Assembly (NCBI RefSeq): GCF_000214035.2
Contig: NZ_AFHG01000059.1
Coordinates: 124,001 to 188,000 of the forward strand
Reading direction: 5' to 3'
DNA: 64,000 nucleotides
Source: Methyloversatilis universalis FAM5
Lineage (GTDB): Bacteria > Pseudomonadota > Gammaproteobacteria > Burkholderiales > Rhodocyclaceae
Shown: positions 1-11,632 of the stretch, one piece after another
Layout: every line of letters starts with the position of its first letter
How positions within the stretch are numbered: the first letter of the stretch is position 1
Notes under the pieces: model-generated
Databases searched by the model: none
Told to the model about the DNA's origin: nothing
The model's input: only the letters and a program-made list of their open reading frames with translations
Position numbers and translations under genes: made by a program

Positions 1-1
1 C

Positions 2-1240
2 AGTCTCTTCGCGGTGCTGATGACCTTGCTGATGAGTGCGCTTGGCCTGTACCAGCGGGAACAGCCGCGCAACCTGTCCGAACTGGTCGGTCGAGTGCTG
101 TTCGCCTTCCTGCTCGGTCTGCCGGTGGCCTACATGGTGTTCCGGCTGATGCCCCAGGGCAGCATCGCGATGCCCGCTCTCGACATTTCGCTGTGCATGG
201 GTTTCGGCGGCATCCTGCTGCTGCGTGCCGCGTCCTTCCTGCAGGCCGACGGTGCCGGCATGTTCACGCGTCGCATCCTGGTGGTCGGCACCGGATCGGA
301 AGCGGCGTCGGTGTGGGCGGCGGTGTCCACCTCGGCCAGCAGTACCCATACCATCGTCGGGTTCGTGCCGGTCGGCGCCGAGGATACGGTCGAGGTGCCC
401 TCGACCATGGTGATGCCGGAAGGCAGCTGTGTCATGCAGCTGGCCCGTGACCACCGCGCCAACGAAATCGTGGTGGCGGTGCGCGAACGCCGCGGCGGCG
501 TGCTGCCGCTGCGCGAACTGCTGGACTGCAAGCTGGCCGGCGTGACGGTGAACGACCTGTCCAGCTTCTTCGAACGGATGCGCGGTCAGGTCCGGCTGGA
601 CACCCTGCGTGCCAGCTGGCTGATCTACGGCGACGGCTTCCGCCAGGGTTTCGCGCGGGCCGCGGTCAAGCGCGTGTTCGACATCGTCGCCTCCAGCGTG
701 CTGCTGGTGCTGACCGCACCCGTCATGCTGCTGGCTGCGCTGGCCATCGCGATCGAAAGCGGCTTCCCGGTGATCTACCGGCAGGAGCGGGTCGGGCAGG
801 GCGGCCGTACCTTCAAGGTGCTCAAATTCCGCAGCATGCGCCTGGACGCCGAAGCCGATGGCAAGCCGCGCTGGGCCGGCAGCAACGACGACCGCATCAC
901 CCGCGTCGGCCACTTCATCCGCAAGACCCGCATCGACGAACTGCCGCAGATCTTCAACGTGCTCCACGGCGACATGAGTTTCGTCGGCCCGCGCCCGGAA
1001 CGGCCCTTCTTTGTCGATCAGCTGACCGACCAGATTCCGTTCTATGCCGCCCGCCACAGCGTCAAGCCGGGCATTACCGGCTGGGCTCAGGTGCGCTACA
1101 GCTACGGCGCCTCGGTGGATGACGCGGTGCAGAAGCTGCAGTACGACCTGTACTACGTGAAGAACCACACGCTCTTCCTCGACATCCTGGTGCTGCTGCA
1201 GACGGTCCGTGTCGTGCTGACCGGCGACGGCGCACGCTGA
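2..1240 (+). CDS. Exosortase-associated polyprenyl-phosphate sugar transferase (5' end outside window)
   Basis: This is the C-terminal 412 residues of a membrane sugar transferase that would load the first sugar phosphate onto undecaprenyl phosphate for exopolysaccharide synthesis. The reading frame is open to the window edge, so the true start lies upstream. The visible part has a hydrophobic N-terminal stretch, a CoA-binding-like middle region (IRILVVGTG-type loop near residue 95) and, from about residue 220, a bacterial sugar transferase domain: a membrane segment (VFDIVASSVLLV), the KVLKFRSMR motif, DELPQIFNVL and SFVGPRPERP. This matches the EpsB/WcaJ-like family found with PEP-CTERM/exosortase loci, and the prsK-prsR-prsT genes directly downstream support that assignment. 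The acceptor sugar cannot be told from sequence. Confidence 0.88.
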   Translation, partial: SLFAVLMTLLMSALGLYQREQPRNLSELVGRVLFAFLLGLPVAYMVFRLMPQGSIAMPALDISLCMGFGGILLLRAASFLQADGAGMFTRRILVVGTGSEAASVWAAVSTSASSTHTIVGFVPVGAEDTVEVPSTMVMPEGSCVMQLARDHRANEIVVAVRERRGGVLPLRELLDCKLAGVTVNDLSSFFERMRGQVRLDTLRASWLIYGDGFRQGFARAAVKRVFDIVASSVLLVLTAPVMLLAALAIAIESGFPVIYRQERVGQGGRTFKVLKFRSMRLDAEADGKPRWAGSNDDRITRVGHFIRKTRIDELPQIFNVLHGDMSFVGPRPERPFFVDQLTDQIPFYAARHSVKPGITGWAQVRYSYGASVDDAVQKLQYDLYYVKNHTLFLDILVLLQTVRVVLTGDGAR

Positions 1241-1319
1241 GCCGGTTCCCGGCGGGACGACGGCTGCGCGCCCGCGTCCCCGCGGGCACAATGCGGTTCT
1301 GCCCACAGGACCTTGCCGC

Positions 1320-3416
1320 ATGTCGATGGATTCACTTCCGGCCGCTTTTGCGCTGTATGCCTATATGGTGGCAGCGCTCGGCTTCCTGGCGCTGTCGCTT
1401 CAACTGCTGCTCGGTCCCGGCAACGCGCCGCGGGCGCGGCTGCTCGGCGGCTGCATGGCGGTCGGCGCATTCTGGTGCGCGGCGCTGGCAGCCTTCGTCA
1501 AGCTGCCCAGCGCGGTGTTCTGGACGCTGGCCCATGTCGCTGACGCTGCGCACTATCTGATTTTCCTCGGTTTTCTCGCCGCCTGCGTGGTCGACCCGGA
1601 CGGCCACCGGCCGCTGCGCCACCTGCTGACCGGGCGGTCATGGCTCATGCGCCTGGTGCTGCTGGCGGTGCTGCCCTGTGCGCTGCTGTATGCCGGCGCC
1701 GCCGTCGTGCTGCCGCGGGATCAGGCGGTGCTGCCGGCCATGATGGGCGGCGGGCTTGCGCTCAGCCTGCTCGGCGCGGTCATGACCGAACAGTTCTATC
1801 GCAACACGCCGCAGCAGTGGCGCTGGGGCATCAAGCCGATGACGCTGGGCCTCGCGTTCACGCTGGTGTTCGATCTGTACTACTTCGCCGAAGCGCTGAT
1901 GTTCCGCGAGATCGACGCGACGGTCTGGGCGGTGCGCGGCGTGGTGCATGCGCTGGCGCTGCCGCTGTTCGCCGCCTCGTCGGCCCGTGTGCGGGAATGG
2001 TCGATCCGGCTCAATGTGTCGCGCGAAGCGGTGTTCCATACCTCGGCGCTGGTGATCGCCGGTGCCGCGCTGCTGATCATCGCGCTGGCCGGCTATTACG
2101 TACGCTTCTTCGGCGGCGAGTGGGGCGCGGCACTGCAGACCGTGGTGCTGGCGGCCGGCGCGCTGGGGCTGGTGGCGTCGATCGCGTCCGGCAGCGTGCG
2201 CGCCTGGCTGCGCGTGTTCATCAACAAGCACTTCTTCAGCCTGCGCTATGACTACCGCGCCGAATGGCTGAAACTGGCCGACACCCTGTACCGCGCGTCC
2301 AGCGTGGACAAGCTGCGCGAGGCGTCGATCCAGGTCATGGCCGATCTGGTCGAAAGTCCGGGCGGCCTGCTGTGGCTGCGCAACGAACAGGGCGACTACG
2401 TACCGGCAGCCCGCCTCAACGTGCCCGACATCGACGCGCGCGAGCCGGCCGACAGCCCGCTGGTGGCGCTGCTGCACGGCCGCATGTGGGTGGTCAATGT
2501 CGAGGAGCACCGCTCGCGGCCGGGCGTGTACGGAAACATGCGGCTGCCGGAGTGGGTGGCGGCGGTACCGGAGGCCTGGCTCATCTGTCCGCTCGGCAGC
2601 GAGGACCTGCCGCTCGGCTTCGTCGTGCTGTGCCGGCCGCGCGCCCTGCTGGATCTGAACTGGGAAGTGCGCGATCTGCTCAAGACCGCCGGCCGTCAGG
2701 TGGCCGGCGTGCTGAGCCAGACCCAGGCGATGGAAGCGCTGATCGAGGCGAAGAAGTTCGAGGCGTTCTCCAAAATGAGCGCCTTCGTGGTGCACGACCT
2801 GAAGAACCTGATCGCCCAGCTGACGCTGCTGCTGCGCAACGCCCAGAAGCACAAGGACAACCCGGAGTTCCAGCAGGACATGCTGGACACCATCGAACAC
2901 GCGGTCGGCCGCATGAACAGCATGCTGCTGCAGCTGCGCTCGGGCACTCAGCCGATCGAGCAGGCGGCGCCGGTGGCGCTCACGCCGCTGCTCGAACGTC
3001 TGCACCGCGCAAGGGCGCGCAGCGCCTGCAAGGTCGAGCTGGAGGTGGAGAGCGGCCTGGTCATCCGCGCGCATGAAGACCGGATAGAAAGGGTTGTGGG
3101 GCATCTTGTGCAGAATGCACTGGATGCCACGCCGCAAACCGGTAAAGTCAGCATCAGGGCGCGCAACGAAGCGGCAGGCGTCGTGGTCGAGGTCGAGGAC
3201 AGCGGCTGCGGCATGACCGAAGAGTTCGTGCGCGAGCGCCTGTTCAAGCCCTTCCAGTCCACCAAGGCGAACGGCATGGGCATCGGCGCCTACGAAAGTT
3301 TCCGCTACATCCAGGATCTGGGTGGACGCATCGAAGTAACCAGCGAGCCGGGCCAGGGCAGCCTGTTCCGGCTCGTGTTTCCTCAGCAGACGGCTGCGGT
3401 GGCCGCCGTCGCCTGA
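1320..3416 (+). CDS. prsK: PEP-CTERM system histidine kinase PrsK
   Basis: Membrane sensor kinase of the exosortase/PEP-CTERM regulon, 698 residues. The first ~300 residues form roughly eight hydrophobic membrane segments. A GAF-like region follows (about 320-460). The kinase core has the phospho-acceptor motif VVHDLKN near residue 490, an N-box HLVQNALDATP near 595, and the ATP-binding DSGCGM and KANGMGIG motifs. It presumably phosphorylates PrsR, whose gene begins 11 bases downstream. The signal sensed is unknown. The order sugar transferase, PrsK, PrsR, PrsT is the usual one for this family. A weak -10-like CACAAT sits about 30 bases upstream of the ATG, so the trio may have its own promoter. 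Confidence 0.93.
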   Translation: MSMDSLPAAFALYAYMVAALGFLALSLQLLLGPGNAPRARLLGGCMAVGAFWCAALAAFVKLPSAVFWTLAHVADAAHYLIFLGFLAACVVDPDGHRPLRHLLTGRSWLMRLVLLAVLPCALLYAGAAVVLPRDQAVLPAMMGGGLALSLLGAVMTEQFYRNTPQQWRWGIKPMTLGLAFTLVFDLYYFAEALMFREIDATVWAVRGVVHALALPLFAASSARVREWSIRLNVSREAVFHTSALVIAGAALLIIALAGYYVRFFGGEWGAALQTVVLAAGALGLVASIASGSVRAWLRVFINKHFFSLRYDYRAEWLKLADTLYRASSVDKLREASIQVMADLVESPGGLLWLRNEQGDYVPAARLNVPDIDAREPADSPLVALLHGRMWVVNVEEHRSRPGVYGNMRLPEWVAAVPEAWLICPLGSEDLPLGFVVLCRPRALLDLNWEVRDLLKTAGRQVAGVLSQTQAMEALIEAKKFEAFSKMSAFVVHDLKNLIAQLTLLLRNAQKHKDNPEFQQDMLDTIEHAVGRMNSMLLQLRSGTQPIEQAAPVALTPLLERLHRARARSACKVELEVESGLVIRAHEDRIERVVGHLVQNALDATPQTGKVSIRARNEAAGVVVEVEDSGCGMTEEFVRERLFKPFQSTKANGMGIGAYESFRYIQDLGGRIEVTSEPGQGSLFRLVFPQQTAAVAAVA

Positions 3417-3427
3417 CCGGGAGTGAC

Positions 3428-4777
<1,350 letters not shown>

Positions 4778-4802
4778 AATCGAACCGGAGTCCTTTCCGC
4801 AC

Positions 4803-7577
4803 ATGTCCCGTCCCGTCACTTCGCGATTGCTTGCGGCGCTGCTGTGCGCCGTCGCCCTGACTGCCTGCAGCCGCAGCAAATCGCCGGAAGAACTGCTGGG
4901 CGACGCCCGTGCCGCCATCGAGCGCAACGACGTCCAGACCGCCGCCATCCAGCTGAAGAACGCGCTGCAGCAGGACGGCAGCAATGCGGCCGCCCGTTTC
5001 GAACTGGGCCGCCTGCACCTGCGGGTGGGTGACGCCGCGTCGGCGGTCAAGGAACTCAACCGCGCGGCGGAGCTGAAGCACCCGGAAGTTCAAGTGGCGC
5101 CGGCGCTGGCGCGCGCGCTGCTCGAAACCGGCCAGTTCTCCGATGTCGCGTCCCGCTTTGGCGCGGTCCGGCTGGATCAGCCGGCCGCTCAGGCCGAACT
5201 GCGGGCCCTGGTCGGGCGCGCCCTGCTCGCGGCGGGCAATGCGGATGGCGCGCTGGCGGCGTTCGACGAGGCGCTGGCCCTGGACGGCGCACAGCCGGAT
5301 GCGCTGGTCGGCAAGGCCCGCATGCTTGGCATGAACAAGGATTTCAAGGCGGCGCAGGCGCTGCTCGACAAGGTGCTGACCTCGCCGAAGCCGACCGCGG
5401 ACGCATGGTTCCTGGACGCCGAAATGAAGGCCTTCCAGGGGCAAGGGGCGCAGTCGCTGGCGTCCTACCGGAAGGTGTACGAGATTACGCCTGAGAACGT
5501 GCGCGCGCGCTCCATCGTCATTTCCGCGCTGGCGAACGAGGGGCGGATCGAGGAGGCGCGCAAGGAACTGGACGCGCTGCGCAAGGTGGTGCCGCGCTCG
5601 CCGGACGCGAACTATCTCGACGGCCTGCTTTTCGTGAAGGAAAAGAAGTACGTCGAGGCACGCGACCGACTGAGCAAGGTGCTCGCGGTGGCGCCCGATT
5701 TCGTGCCTGCACTGGGGCTGGCTGCGGCGACCGAGTACGAGCTGCAGTCCTATGCCCTGGCTGAACAGCACGCGGAAAAGGCGCTGTCCCGCGGGGCAGA
5801 CACCTTGTTCATCCGCAAGCTGCTGATCGGCAGCTATCTGCGCAACGGTCGTACCGACAAGGCGAAGCAGACGCTGGCGCCGCTGCTGAAGGACGGGGAA
5901 TCCGATCCGGAAATCCAGGCGCTGGTCGGTCAGGTCTATCTGACCGCCGGTGACGCGAAGGCGGCGGAGCGGGCCTTCGCGCTGGCCGCGAAGCAGGCGC
6001 CCGACGATCCGGTTGCCCAGACCCGGCTCGGCATCAGCCGGCTGGCTGCCGGCGACCGCAGCGGTGGGGTGCGCGCACTCGAAGGTGCCGTCAATCTGGG
6101 CGACAAGGATGCGCGTGCCGATCTCGTGCTGGTGGTGACCCATCTGCGCAATCGCGAGCCCGATCAGGCGCTGTCCGTGATCGACGCGATGGAGCGCAAG
6201 CTGCCCAAGGACCCCGCGGTACAGAACCTGCGAGGCACCGCGCTGCTGCTGAAGAGTGATCCCAGAGGCGCCCGCGCCGCTTTCACCCGCGCGGTCGAAC
6301 TTGAACCGGCCTATTTCCCGGCCGTCGCCAACCTCGCCCGGCTCGACATGCTTGATGGCAAGGTGGAGGACGCTGAAGCGCGCTTCCGCAAGGTGATCGA
6401 GAGCAATCCCCGGCACGCCGACGCGCTGCAGGCCCTGGCAGGCCTGAAGGCGCGCAATCGCGCCGGCGTGCCGGAGGCGGTCGCGCTGCTGAACAAGGCG
6501 ATCGAGGGCAATCCCAAGCTGGCGTCGCCGCGTGCGGCGCTGGTTGACCTCTACATGGCGACCGGTGACGGGCGTGCCGCGCTGAAGGCGGCAACCGATG
6601 CCGCCACGGCACTGCCGGAGGACACGCTGGTGCTGCAGGCGCTGGCCATGGCCCAGGGGCAGTCGGGCGATTTCGATGCAGCGATCGCCACCCGCAAGCG
6701 CATTGTCGACCGCGAGCCCGGCAGCCTTCCCGCGCTGCTCATGCTGGCGGCAACCCAGATGAGCGGCAAGCGTGAATCGGAGGCGATCCAGACGGTCCGG
6801 AAGGCGCTGGTCGTCGAGCCCGAATCGCTGGAGGCGCAGAACATGATGATCGCCATCCACCGCTCGCGCGGTGCGCTGGACGATGCGCTGCGCGTGGCCC
6901 GCGACGTGCAGCGCCAGCGTCCGAAGCAGGCGGTCGGTTTCATCATGGAAGGTGAGCTGATGCTGGCCTCGTCCAAGCCGGACGCCGCTGCGCGCAGCTT
7001 CCGCGAGGCCTACACCCGCGAGCACAACGGTTCCAACCTGACCCGGCTGCACGCGGCGCTCAGCCGGGCAGGCGCCACCCGCGATGCCCAGGCCCTGGTC
7101 GATGCCTGGATGAAGGAACAGCCCAAGGACGTGGTGGTGCCGCTCTATCTCGGCGATGTCGCTCTGGCCCAGAAGAAGCTGGACGAGGCGAAGGGCCATT
7201 ACCAGACGGTGCTGGCGCGCTCGCCGTCCGAAGTGGCGGCACTGAACAATCTCGCGTGGATTTCTGCGCAGTCGGGCGACCCGAAGGCACGCGAGTATGC
7301 CGAGAAGGCGTATTCGATCTCGCCGTCCAACCCTGCGGTGCTGGACACGCTGGGCGCCATCCTGGTCGATGCCGGCGAGGTGGATCGCGGTATCAAGCTG
7401 ATGCGCGAAGGCGTGACGATCGCACCGCAGTCGAACGACCTCCGGCTGTCGCTGGCCTCCGCGCTGGCGAAAGCCGGCCGCAAGGCCGATGCGCGCAAGG
7501 AACTGGAACCCCTGTCCGCACTGGGCAGCAAGTACGAGCGGGCGGCCGAAGTGGCTGCGCTGATGAAAACCCTTTGA
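4803..7577 (+). CDS. prsT: PEP-CTERM system TPR-repeat lipoprotein PrsT
   Basis: Very long TPR protein (924 residues) with a lipoprotein signal: a hydrophobic N-terminus ending in a lipobox with Cys22 (ALTAC). The rest is almost entirely tetratricopeptide repeats, visible as recurring A-x-F-x-x-A-x-x-x-x-P patterns of about 34 residues. It matches the family regularly encoded after prsK-prsR and is likely an outer-membrane or periplasmic scaffold for polymer assembly or export; that role is inferred from family and context. It begins 25 bases after prsR and is probably co-transcribed with it. Confidence 0.92.
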   Translation: MSRPVTSRLLAALLCAVALTACSRSKSPEELLGDARAAIERNDVQTAAIQLKNALQQDGSNAAARFELGRLHLRVGDAASAVKELNRAAELKHPEVQVAPALARALLETGQFSDVASRFGAVRLDQPAAQAELRALVGRALLAAGNADGALAAFDEALALDGAQPDALVGKARMLGMNKDFKAAQALLDKVLTSPKPTADAWFLDAEMKAFQGQGAQSLASYRKVYEITPENVRARSIVISALANEGRIEEARKELDALRKVVPRSPDANYLDGLLFVKEKKYVEARDRLSKVLAVAPDFVPALGLAAATEYELQSYALAEQHAEKALSRGADTLFIRKLLIGSYLRNGRTDKAKQTLAPLLKDGESDPEIQALVGQVYLTAGDAKAAERAFALAAKQAPDDPVAQTRLGISRLAAGDRSGGVRALEGAVNLGDKDARADLVLVVTHLRNREPDQALSVIDAMERKLPKDPAVQNLRGTALLLKSDPRGARAAFTRAVELEPAYFPAVANLARLDMLDGKVEDAEARFRKVIESNPRHADALQALAGLKARNRAGVPEAVALLNKAIEGNPKLASPRAALVDLYMATGDGRAALKAATDAATALPEDTLVLQALAMAQGQSGDFDAAIATRKRIVDREPGSLPALLMLAATQMSGKRESEAIQTVRKALVVEPESLEAQNMMIAIHRSRGALDDALRVARDVQRQRPKQAVGFIMEGELMLASSKPDAAARSFREAYTREHNGSNLTRLHAALSRAGATRDAQALVDAWMKEQPKDVVVPLYLGDVALAQKKLDEAKGHYQTVLARSPSEVAALNNLAWISAQSGDPKAREYAEKAYSISPSNPAVLDTLGAILVDAGEVDRGIKLMREGVTIAPQSNDLRLSLASALAKAGRKADARKELEPLSALGSKYERAAEVAALMKTL

Positions 7578-7598
7578 ACTGACTCCGGATACAAGACC

Positions 7599-8879
7599 AT
7601 GACCCAAGTTGCTGTGATCGGCCTCGGCTACGTCGGACTGCCGCTGGCCGTCGAATTCGGAAAGAAGATGCCCACCCTCGGCGTGGACATGTCGGCGGCC
7701 AAGGTGGCGGCCTACCGCGAATTCGTCGATCCGACCGGAGAGGTGAGCAGCGAGGACCTGCGGGCCGCCAGCCAGCTGACGGTCACGACCGACGGCGCGG
7801 CGCTGAAGGACGCGGATTACATCATCGTCGCGGTGCCCACGCCGGTCGATGACGCACACCAGCCGGATTTCTCGCCGCTGGTCGGTGCCTCGGAAACCTG
7901 TGGCAAGTACATGAAGCGCGGCGCGATCGTGGTGTTCGAATCGACCGTCTATCCGGGCGCGACCGAAGAGGTGTGCATTCCGGTGATCGAGAAGTTCTCC
8001 GGCCTGAAGTGGAAGCAGGATTTCAATGTCGGCTACTCGCCGGAGCGCATCAACCCGGGCGACAAGGAACGCACGGTCACCAAGATCCTGAAGGTGGTGT
8101 CCGGTGATACGCCGGACACGCTGAAGAAGGTGTCCGACCTGTACAAGGCGGTCATCACCGCCGGCGTCTATGAAGCGTCGAGCATCAAGGTGGCTGAAGC
8201 GGCCAAGGTGATCGAGAACACGCAGCGCGACCTGAACATCGCCTTCGTGAACGAACTGGCCATCATTTTCAACAAGCTCGGCATCGATACCGAGGAAGTG
8301 CTGAAGGCCGCCGGTACCAAGTGGAACTTCCTGCCCTTCCGGCCCGGTCTGGTCGGCGGTCACTGCATCGGCGTGGATCCCTACTACCTGACGCACAAGG
8401 CCGACATGCTGGGCTATCACCCGCAAGTCATCCTGGCCGGCCGCCGCATCAACGACGGCATGGGCAAGTACGTGGCCGAACAGACGGTGAAAAAGCTCAT
8501 CCAGAGCGGCGCTTCGGTGAAGGGTGCCAAGGCGCTGGTGCTCGGCCTCACCTTCAAGGAGAACTGCCCCGACCTGCGCAACTCGCGCGTGATCGACGTG
8601 ATCCGCGAACTGCAGAGCTATGGCGTCGAGGTGATCGTGCATGACCCGGTGGCCGAATCGGCCGAAGCCGAGCACGAGTACGGCGTGTCGCTGGTCGACT
8701 GGGACGCCGTTCCGAAGGTGGATGCCATCGTCGCCGCGGTGTCGCACGCAGAATTCAAGGCGCGTCCGGTCACCGACTATGTCGCCAAGCTGAAGGACGG
8801 TGGCGTGCTGGCCGACATCAAGTACCAGTTCGACGTCGATGCGCTGGCGGCGCATGGCGTCAGCGTATGGCGTCTGTGA
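7599..8879 (+). CDS. tviB: UDP-N-acetylhexosamine 6-dehydrogenase (TviB/VipA/WbpO type)
   Basis: NAD-dependent oxidation of UDP-GlcNAc or UDP-GalNAc at C6 to the uronic acid. It has 426 residues. The Rossmann motif [10 protein letters not shown] starts at residue 8. The catalytic-cysteine loop [12 protein letters not shown] has Cys256. The C-terminal nucleotide-sugar-binding domain contains [15 protein letters not shown], typical of the Vi-antigen/WbpO clade rather than UDP-glucose dehydrogenase. It begins 21 bases after prsT and lies 7 bases before the epimerase gene, so the two probably act together to make UDP-GalNAcA for the surface polymer. Exact substrate is inferred from the clade. Confidence 0.9.
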   Translation: MTQVAVIGLGYVGLPLAVEFGKKMPTLGVDMSAAKVAAYREFVDPTGEVSSEDLRAASQLTVTTDGAALKDADYIIVAVPTPVDDAHQPDFSPLVGASETCGKYMKRGAIVVFESTVYPGATEEVCIPVIEKFSGLKWKQDFNVGYSPERINPGDKERTVTKILKVVSGDTPDTLKKVSDLYKAVITAGVYEASSIKVAEAAKVIENTQRDLNIAFVNELAIIFNKLGIDTEEVLKAAGTKWNFLPFRPGLVGGHCIGVDPYYLTHKADMLGYHPQVILAGRRINDGMGKYVAEQTVKKLIQSGASVKGAKALVLGLTFKENCPDLRNSRVIDVIRELQSYGVEVIVHDPVAESAEAEHEYGVSLVDWDAVPKVDAIVAAVSHAEFKARPVTDYVAKLKDGGVLADIKYQFDVDALAAHGVSVWRL

Positions 8880-8886
8880 GATACGC

Positions 8887-9942
8887 ATGACCGTTCCGAG
8901 CACCCTTCCGGCGCCGCTGCAGGCTGCGCTGTCCGACCGGCCGCGGCGCTGGCTGGTGACCGGCGCCGCCGGCTTCATCGGTTCCCACCTGGTCGAGGCC
9001 CTGCTGCACGCCGGCCAGACCGTGACCGGGCTGGACAATTTCTCGACCGGCCACCGGCGCAATCTCGATGAGGTGATCGCCGGTCTGCCTGACGGGGCCG
9101 CGGCACGCTTCACCTTCGTCGAGGGCGACATCCGCGATCCGGCGACCTGTGCCCGGGTGTGTGCCGGCACCGACATCGTGCTGCACCAGGCGGCGCTGGG
9201 TTCGGTGCCGCGCTCGATCGCTGATCCGGTCACCTCGCACGATTCCAACGTCAATGGTTTCCTGAACATGCTGGTGGCGGCGCGCGACGCGAAGGTGTCG
9301 CGCTTCGTCTATGCCGCCTCCAGTTCAACCTATGGCGATTCGCCGTCGCTGCCCAAGGTCGAGGACGTGATCGGCAAGCCGCTGTCGCCGTACGCGGTGA
9401 CCAAGTACGTGAACGAGCTGTACGCCGACGTGTTCGGCCGCTGTTACGGCCTGCCCTGTGTCGGCCTGCGCTACTTCAACGTGTTCGGCGCACGCCAGGA
9501 CCCGGAAGGCGCCTACGCCGCGGTGATTCCGCGCTGGGCGCGCGCGCTGCTGCTGGGTGACACCGTGCAGATCAACGGTGACGGCGAAACCAGCCGCGAT
9601 TTCTGCTACGTCGACAACGCTGTGCAGGCCAATCTCCTGGCCGGCCTGACCGACAGCGCGGATGCGGTGAACACGGTCTACAACGTCGCGGCCCATCGCC
9701 AGACCTCGCTGAATCAATTGTTTGCAGCGATGCGCGACGAACTCGTGAAACGCTTCCCGGACATCGCGGGTGCGCAGGCGCAGTATCGCGAATTCCGGGC
9801 CGGCGACGTGCGCCACTCGCTGGCCGACATCTCCCGCGCGCAGACGCGCCTGGGCTACGCGCCCACGCATGATGTGTCGCGCGGGCTTGCGGAAGCGATG
9901 AACTGGTATGTGGCGCGTTTCGCGCCGGCCCGTGCCGCCTGA
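8887..9942 (+). CDS. tviC: UDP-N-acetylglucosamine 4-epimerase (TviC/VipB/WbpP type)
   Basis: Extended short-chain dehydrogenase of 351 residues that interconverts gluco- and galacto-configured UDP-HexNAc. The NAD-binding motif [11 protein letters not shown] follows an N-terminal extension of about 20 residues, which is typical of WbpP-type rather than GalE-type epimerases. The [11 protein letters not shown] motif supplies the catalytic Tyr and Lys, and the [12 protein letters not shown] motif is characteristic of the family. The ATG chosen is 8 bases after the tviB stop; the frame is open further upstream but that part overlaps tviB. It pairs with tviB for UDP-GalNAcA supply. Confidence 0.9.
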   Translation: MTVPSTLPAPLQAALSDRPRRWLVTGAAGFIGSHLVEALLHAGQTVTGLDNFSTGHRRNLDEVIAGLPDGAAARFTFVEGDIRDPATCARVCAGTDIVLHQAALGSVPRSIADPVTSHDSNVNGFLNMLVAARDAKVSRFVYAASSSTYGDSPSLPKVEDVIGKPLSPYAVTKYVNELYADVFGRCYGLPCVGLRYFNVFGARQDPEGAYAAVIPRWARALLLGDTVQINGDGETSRDFCYVDNAVQANLLAGLTDSADAVNTVYNVAAHRQTSLNQLFAAMRDELVKRFPDIAGAQAQYREFRAGDVRHSLADISRAQTRLGYAPTHDVSRGLAEAMNWYVARFAPARAA

Positions 9943-9948
9943 TCCTTG

Positions 9949-10842
9949 ATGAAATTCCTGCCGTCCTCCGCCGTCCTGCTGTCCGCCTGCCTGCTCGCGC
10001 TGTCCGCGCACGCACTTGAACCCGAGGTGGCGGCGCGTTCGCTGGTGGCCGAGGCGCGGGCGTTCGAGCATGGCGAGGGCGTGCGCCGCGATCCGGCACG
10101 CGCAGCCGCGCTGTACTGTCAGGCCGCCAAGCTGGGCGACGCCGACGCGCAGTTCAATCTGGCCTGGATGTACGCCAACGGACGAGGCGTGGACCGCGAC
10201 GACGCGCTGGCCGCCACCTTCTTCGACCTGGCCGCCCGCCAGGGCCACGAGCAGGCGCAGCGCATGCTGCGCTTCACCGGCGCACCGACCCGCGATCTGC
10301 CGCTGTGCATGCAGGACCCGCCGGAGCCCGAGCCGGTCATGATGGCGCAGGCCATCAATCCGGATCTGGAAGCCGCTTTCGGCACCACCGCGGACCGCCG
10401 TCGTGTGATCGAAATCGTCCGCGAACTGGCGCCCCAGTTCGACATCGACCCGCATCTGGTGCTGGCGGTGATCGGCACCGAATCCAATTTCAATCCGAAG
10501 GCGCGTTCGCCGAAGAACGCGCAGGGGCTGATGCAGCTCATTCCGGAAACCGCCCAGCGCTTCAATGTGCGGGATTCCTACGACCCGGTGCAGAACATCC
10601 GCGGCGGCATGGCCTATCTGCGCTGGCTGCTGGCCTACTTTGAAGGTGACGTCGTGCTCGCCACCGCCGGCTACAACGCGGGCGAGGGCGCGGTCGACAG
10701 GTACCGTGGCGTGCCGCCCTACCGTGAAACCCGCGAGTACGTGAAGCGCATCCAGACCCTGTTCGGCAAGACCGAACACCGCTACGACCAGACGGTCACC
10801 CAGCCTTCGCCGGCGCTGCGTCTCGTGTCCCGTCGTGGCTGA
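9949..10842 (+). CDS. Sel1-repeat lytic transglycosylase (SLT family)
   Basis: Periplasmic murein-cleaving enzyme of 297 residues. A signal peptide (about 1-23, ending SAHA) is followed by two Sel1-like repeats (DAQFNLAWMYANGRGVDRD) and a C-terminal SLT domain (about 150-260) with the catalytic glutamate in GTESNFNP, then GLMQLIPETA and AGYNAGEGAV. An in-frame TTG lies directly before the chosen ATG. Placed four bases or so after tviC in an exopolysaccharide locus, it could open the murein sacculus for a trans-envelope secretion machine; this is an inference. It overlaps the next gene by 8 bases. Confidence 0.88.
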   Translation: MKFLPSSAVLLSACLLALSAHALEPEVAARSLVAEARAFEHGEGVRRDPARAAALYCQAAKLGDADAQFNLAWMYANGRGVDRDDALAATFFDLAARQGHEQAQRMLRFTGAPTRDLPLCMQDPPEPEPVMMAQAINPDLEAAFGTTADRRRVIEIVRELAPQFDIDPHLVLAVIGTESNFNPKARSPKNAQGLMQLIPETAQRFNVRDSYDPVQNIRGGMAYLRWLLAYFEGDVVLATAGYNAGEGAVDRYRGVPPYRETREYVKRIQTLFGKTEHRYDQTVTQPSPALRLVSRRG

Positions 10843-11596
10843 TCCGCGCCGGCGCCTGCTGTGTGCGGCGCTGCTGGCGGCGCCGCTGATCGCGCAGGCC
10901 GATCTGCCCGACACCATTGCCCGCATCAAGCCGTCTATCGTCATCGTCGGCACAAACATGCGGCTGAGGGCGCCCAATTTCGAACTGAAGGGGACCGGCT
11001 TCGCCATCGGCGACGGCACGCTGGTGGCGACCAATGCCCACGTGGCCGGCATACAGCTCGATGCCGACCGTTTCGAAATGCTGGCGGTGGTCGCCAGCGT
11101 CGATGGCAAGCAGCAGACGCGCGACGCGCGCATCGTTGCGGTCAGCGTCGAGCACGACCTGGCCATCCTGCGCATCCAGGGGGCGCCGCTGCCGGCGCTG
11201 CCGCTGGGCGATTCGGGCCGGGTGCGCGAAGGGCAGGCCGTGGCCTTCACCGGTTTTCCGATCGGCAGCGTGCTCGGCTTCATTCCGGTCACCCATCGCG
11301 GCATCGTGTCGGCCCTGACGCCCATCGTGATTCCGGTGGACAACATCGCCCACCTCAGCACACCGAACCGCACCCGGCTTGCCCGCGGCAGCCTGACCGT
11401 GTTCCAGCTCGATGCCACCGCCTATCCGGGCAACAGCGGCAGCCCGCTGTTCGATCCGGATTCCGGCGAGGTGATCGGCATCCTGAACATGGTGCTGGTG
11501 AAGGCCGGCAAGGAAAGCGTGCTGGCCCAGCCCAGCGCCATCAGCTACGCGATACCGGGCGTCCATCTGACGGCGCTGCTGGCCACCGTCCGCTGA
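10835..11596 (+). CDS. Secreted trypsin-like serine protease (S1C/DegP-like, no PDZ)
   Basis: Periplasmic or exported chymotrypsin-fold protease of 253 residues. It has an N-terminal signal sequence (LLCAALLAAPLIAQA) and a complete catalytic triad: His in ATNAHVAG, Asp in EHDLAIL, Ser in YPGNSGSP. It ends shortly after the protease domain, with no PDZ domain as in DegP/DegS. The GTG start overlaps the lytic transglycosylase end, implying coupled translation and a shared role. It is the last gene of the exosortase-type cluster before hemA. Its substrate is unknown. Confidence 0.84.
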   Translation: MADPRRRLLCAALLAAPLIAQADLPDTIARIKPSIVIVGTNMRLRAPNFELKGTGFAIGDGTLVATNAHVAGIQLDADRFEMLAVVASVDGKQQTRDARIVAVSVEHDLAILRIQGAPLPALPLGDSGRVREGQAVAFTGFPIGSVLGFIPVTHRGIVSALTPIVIPVDNIAHLSTPNRTRLARGSLTVFQLDATAYPGNSGSPLFDPDSGEVIGILNMVLVKAGKESVLAQPSAISYAIPGVHLTALLATVR

Positions 11597-11632
11597 CCAT
11601 CGCCTTTCGCTGGCAGGCAGTTCCGGGGCCGC

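Noticed and set aside
1638-3137. A 499-codon antisense frame over prsK
   Set aside because: Composition is typical of a reverse-strand shadow and prsK motifs lie on the other strand.
9325-11418. A 697-codon antisense frame over tviC, the transglycosylase and the protease
   Set aside because: Same composition artefact; the plus-strand genes have complete catalytic motifs and signal peptides.
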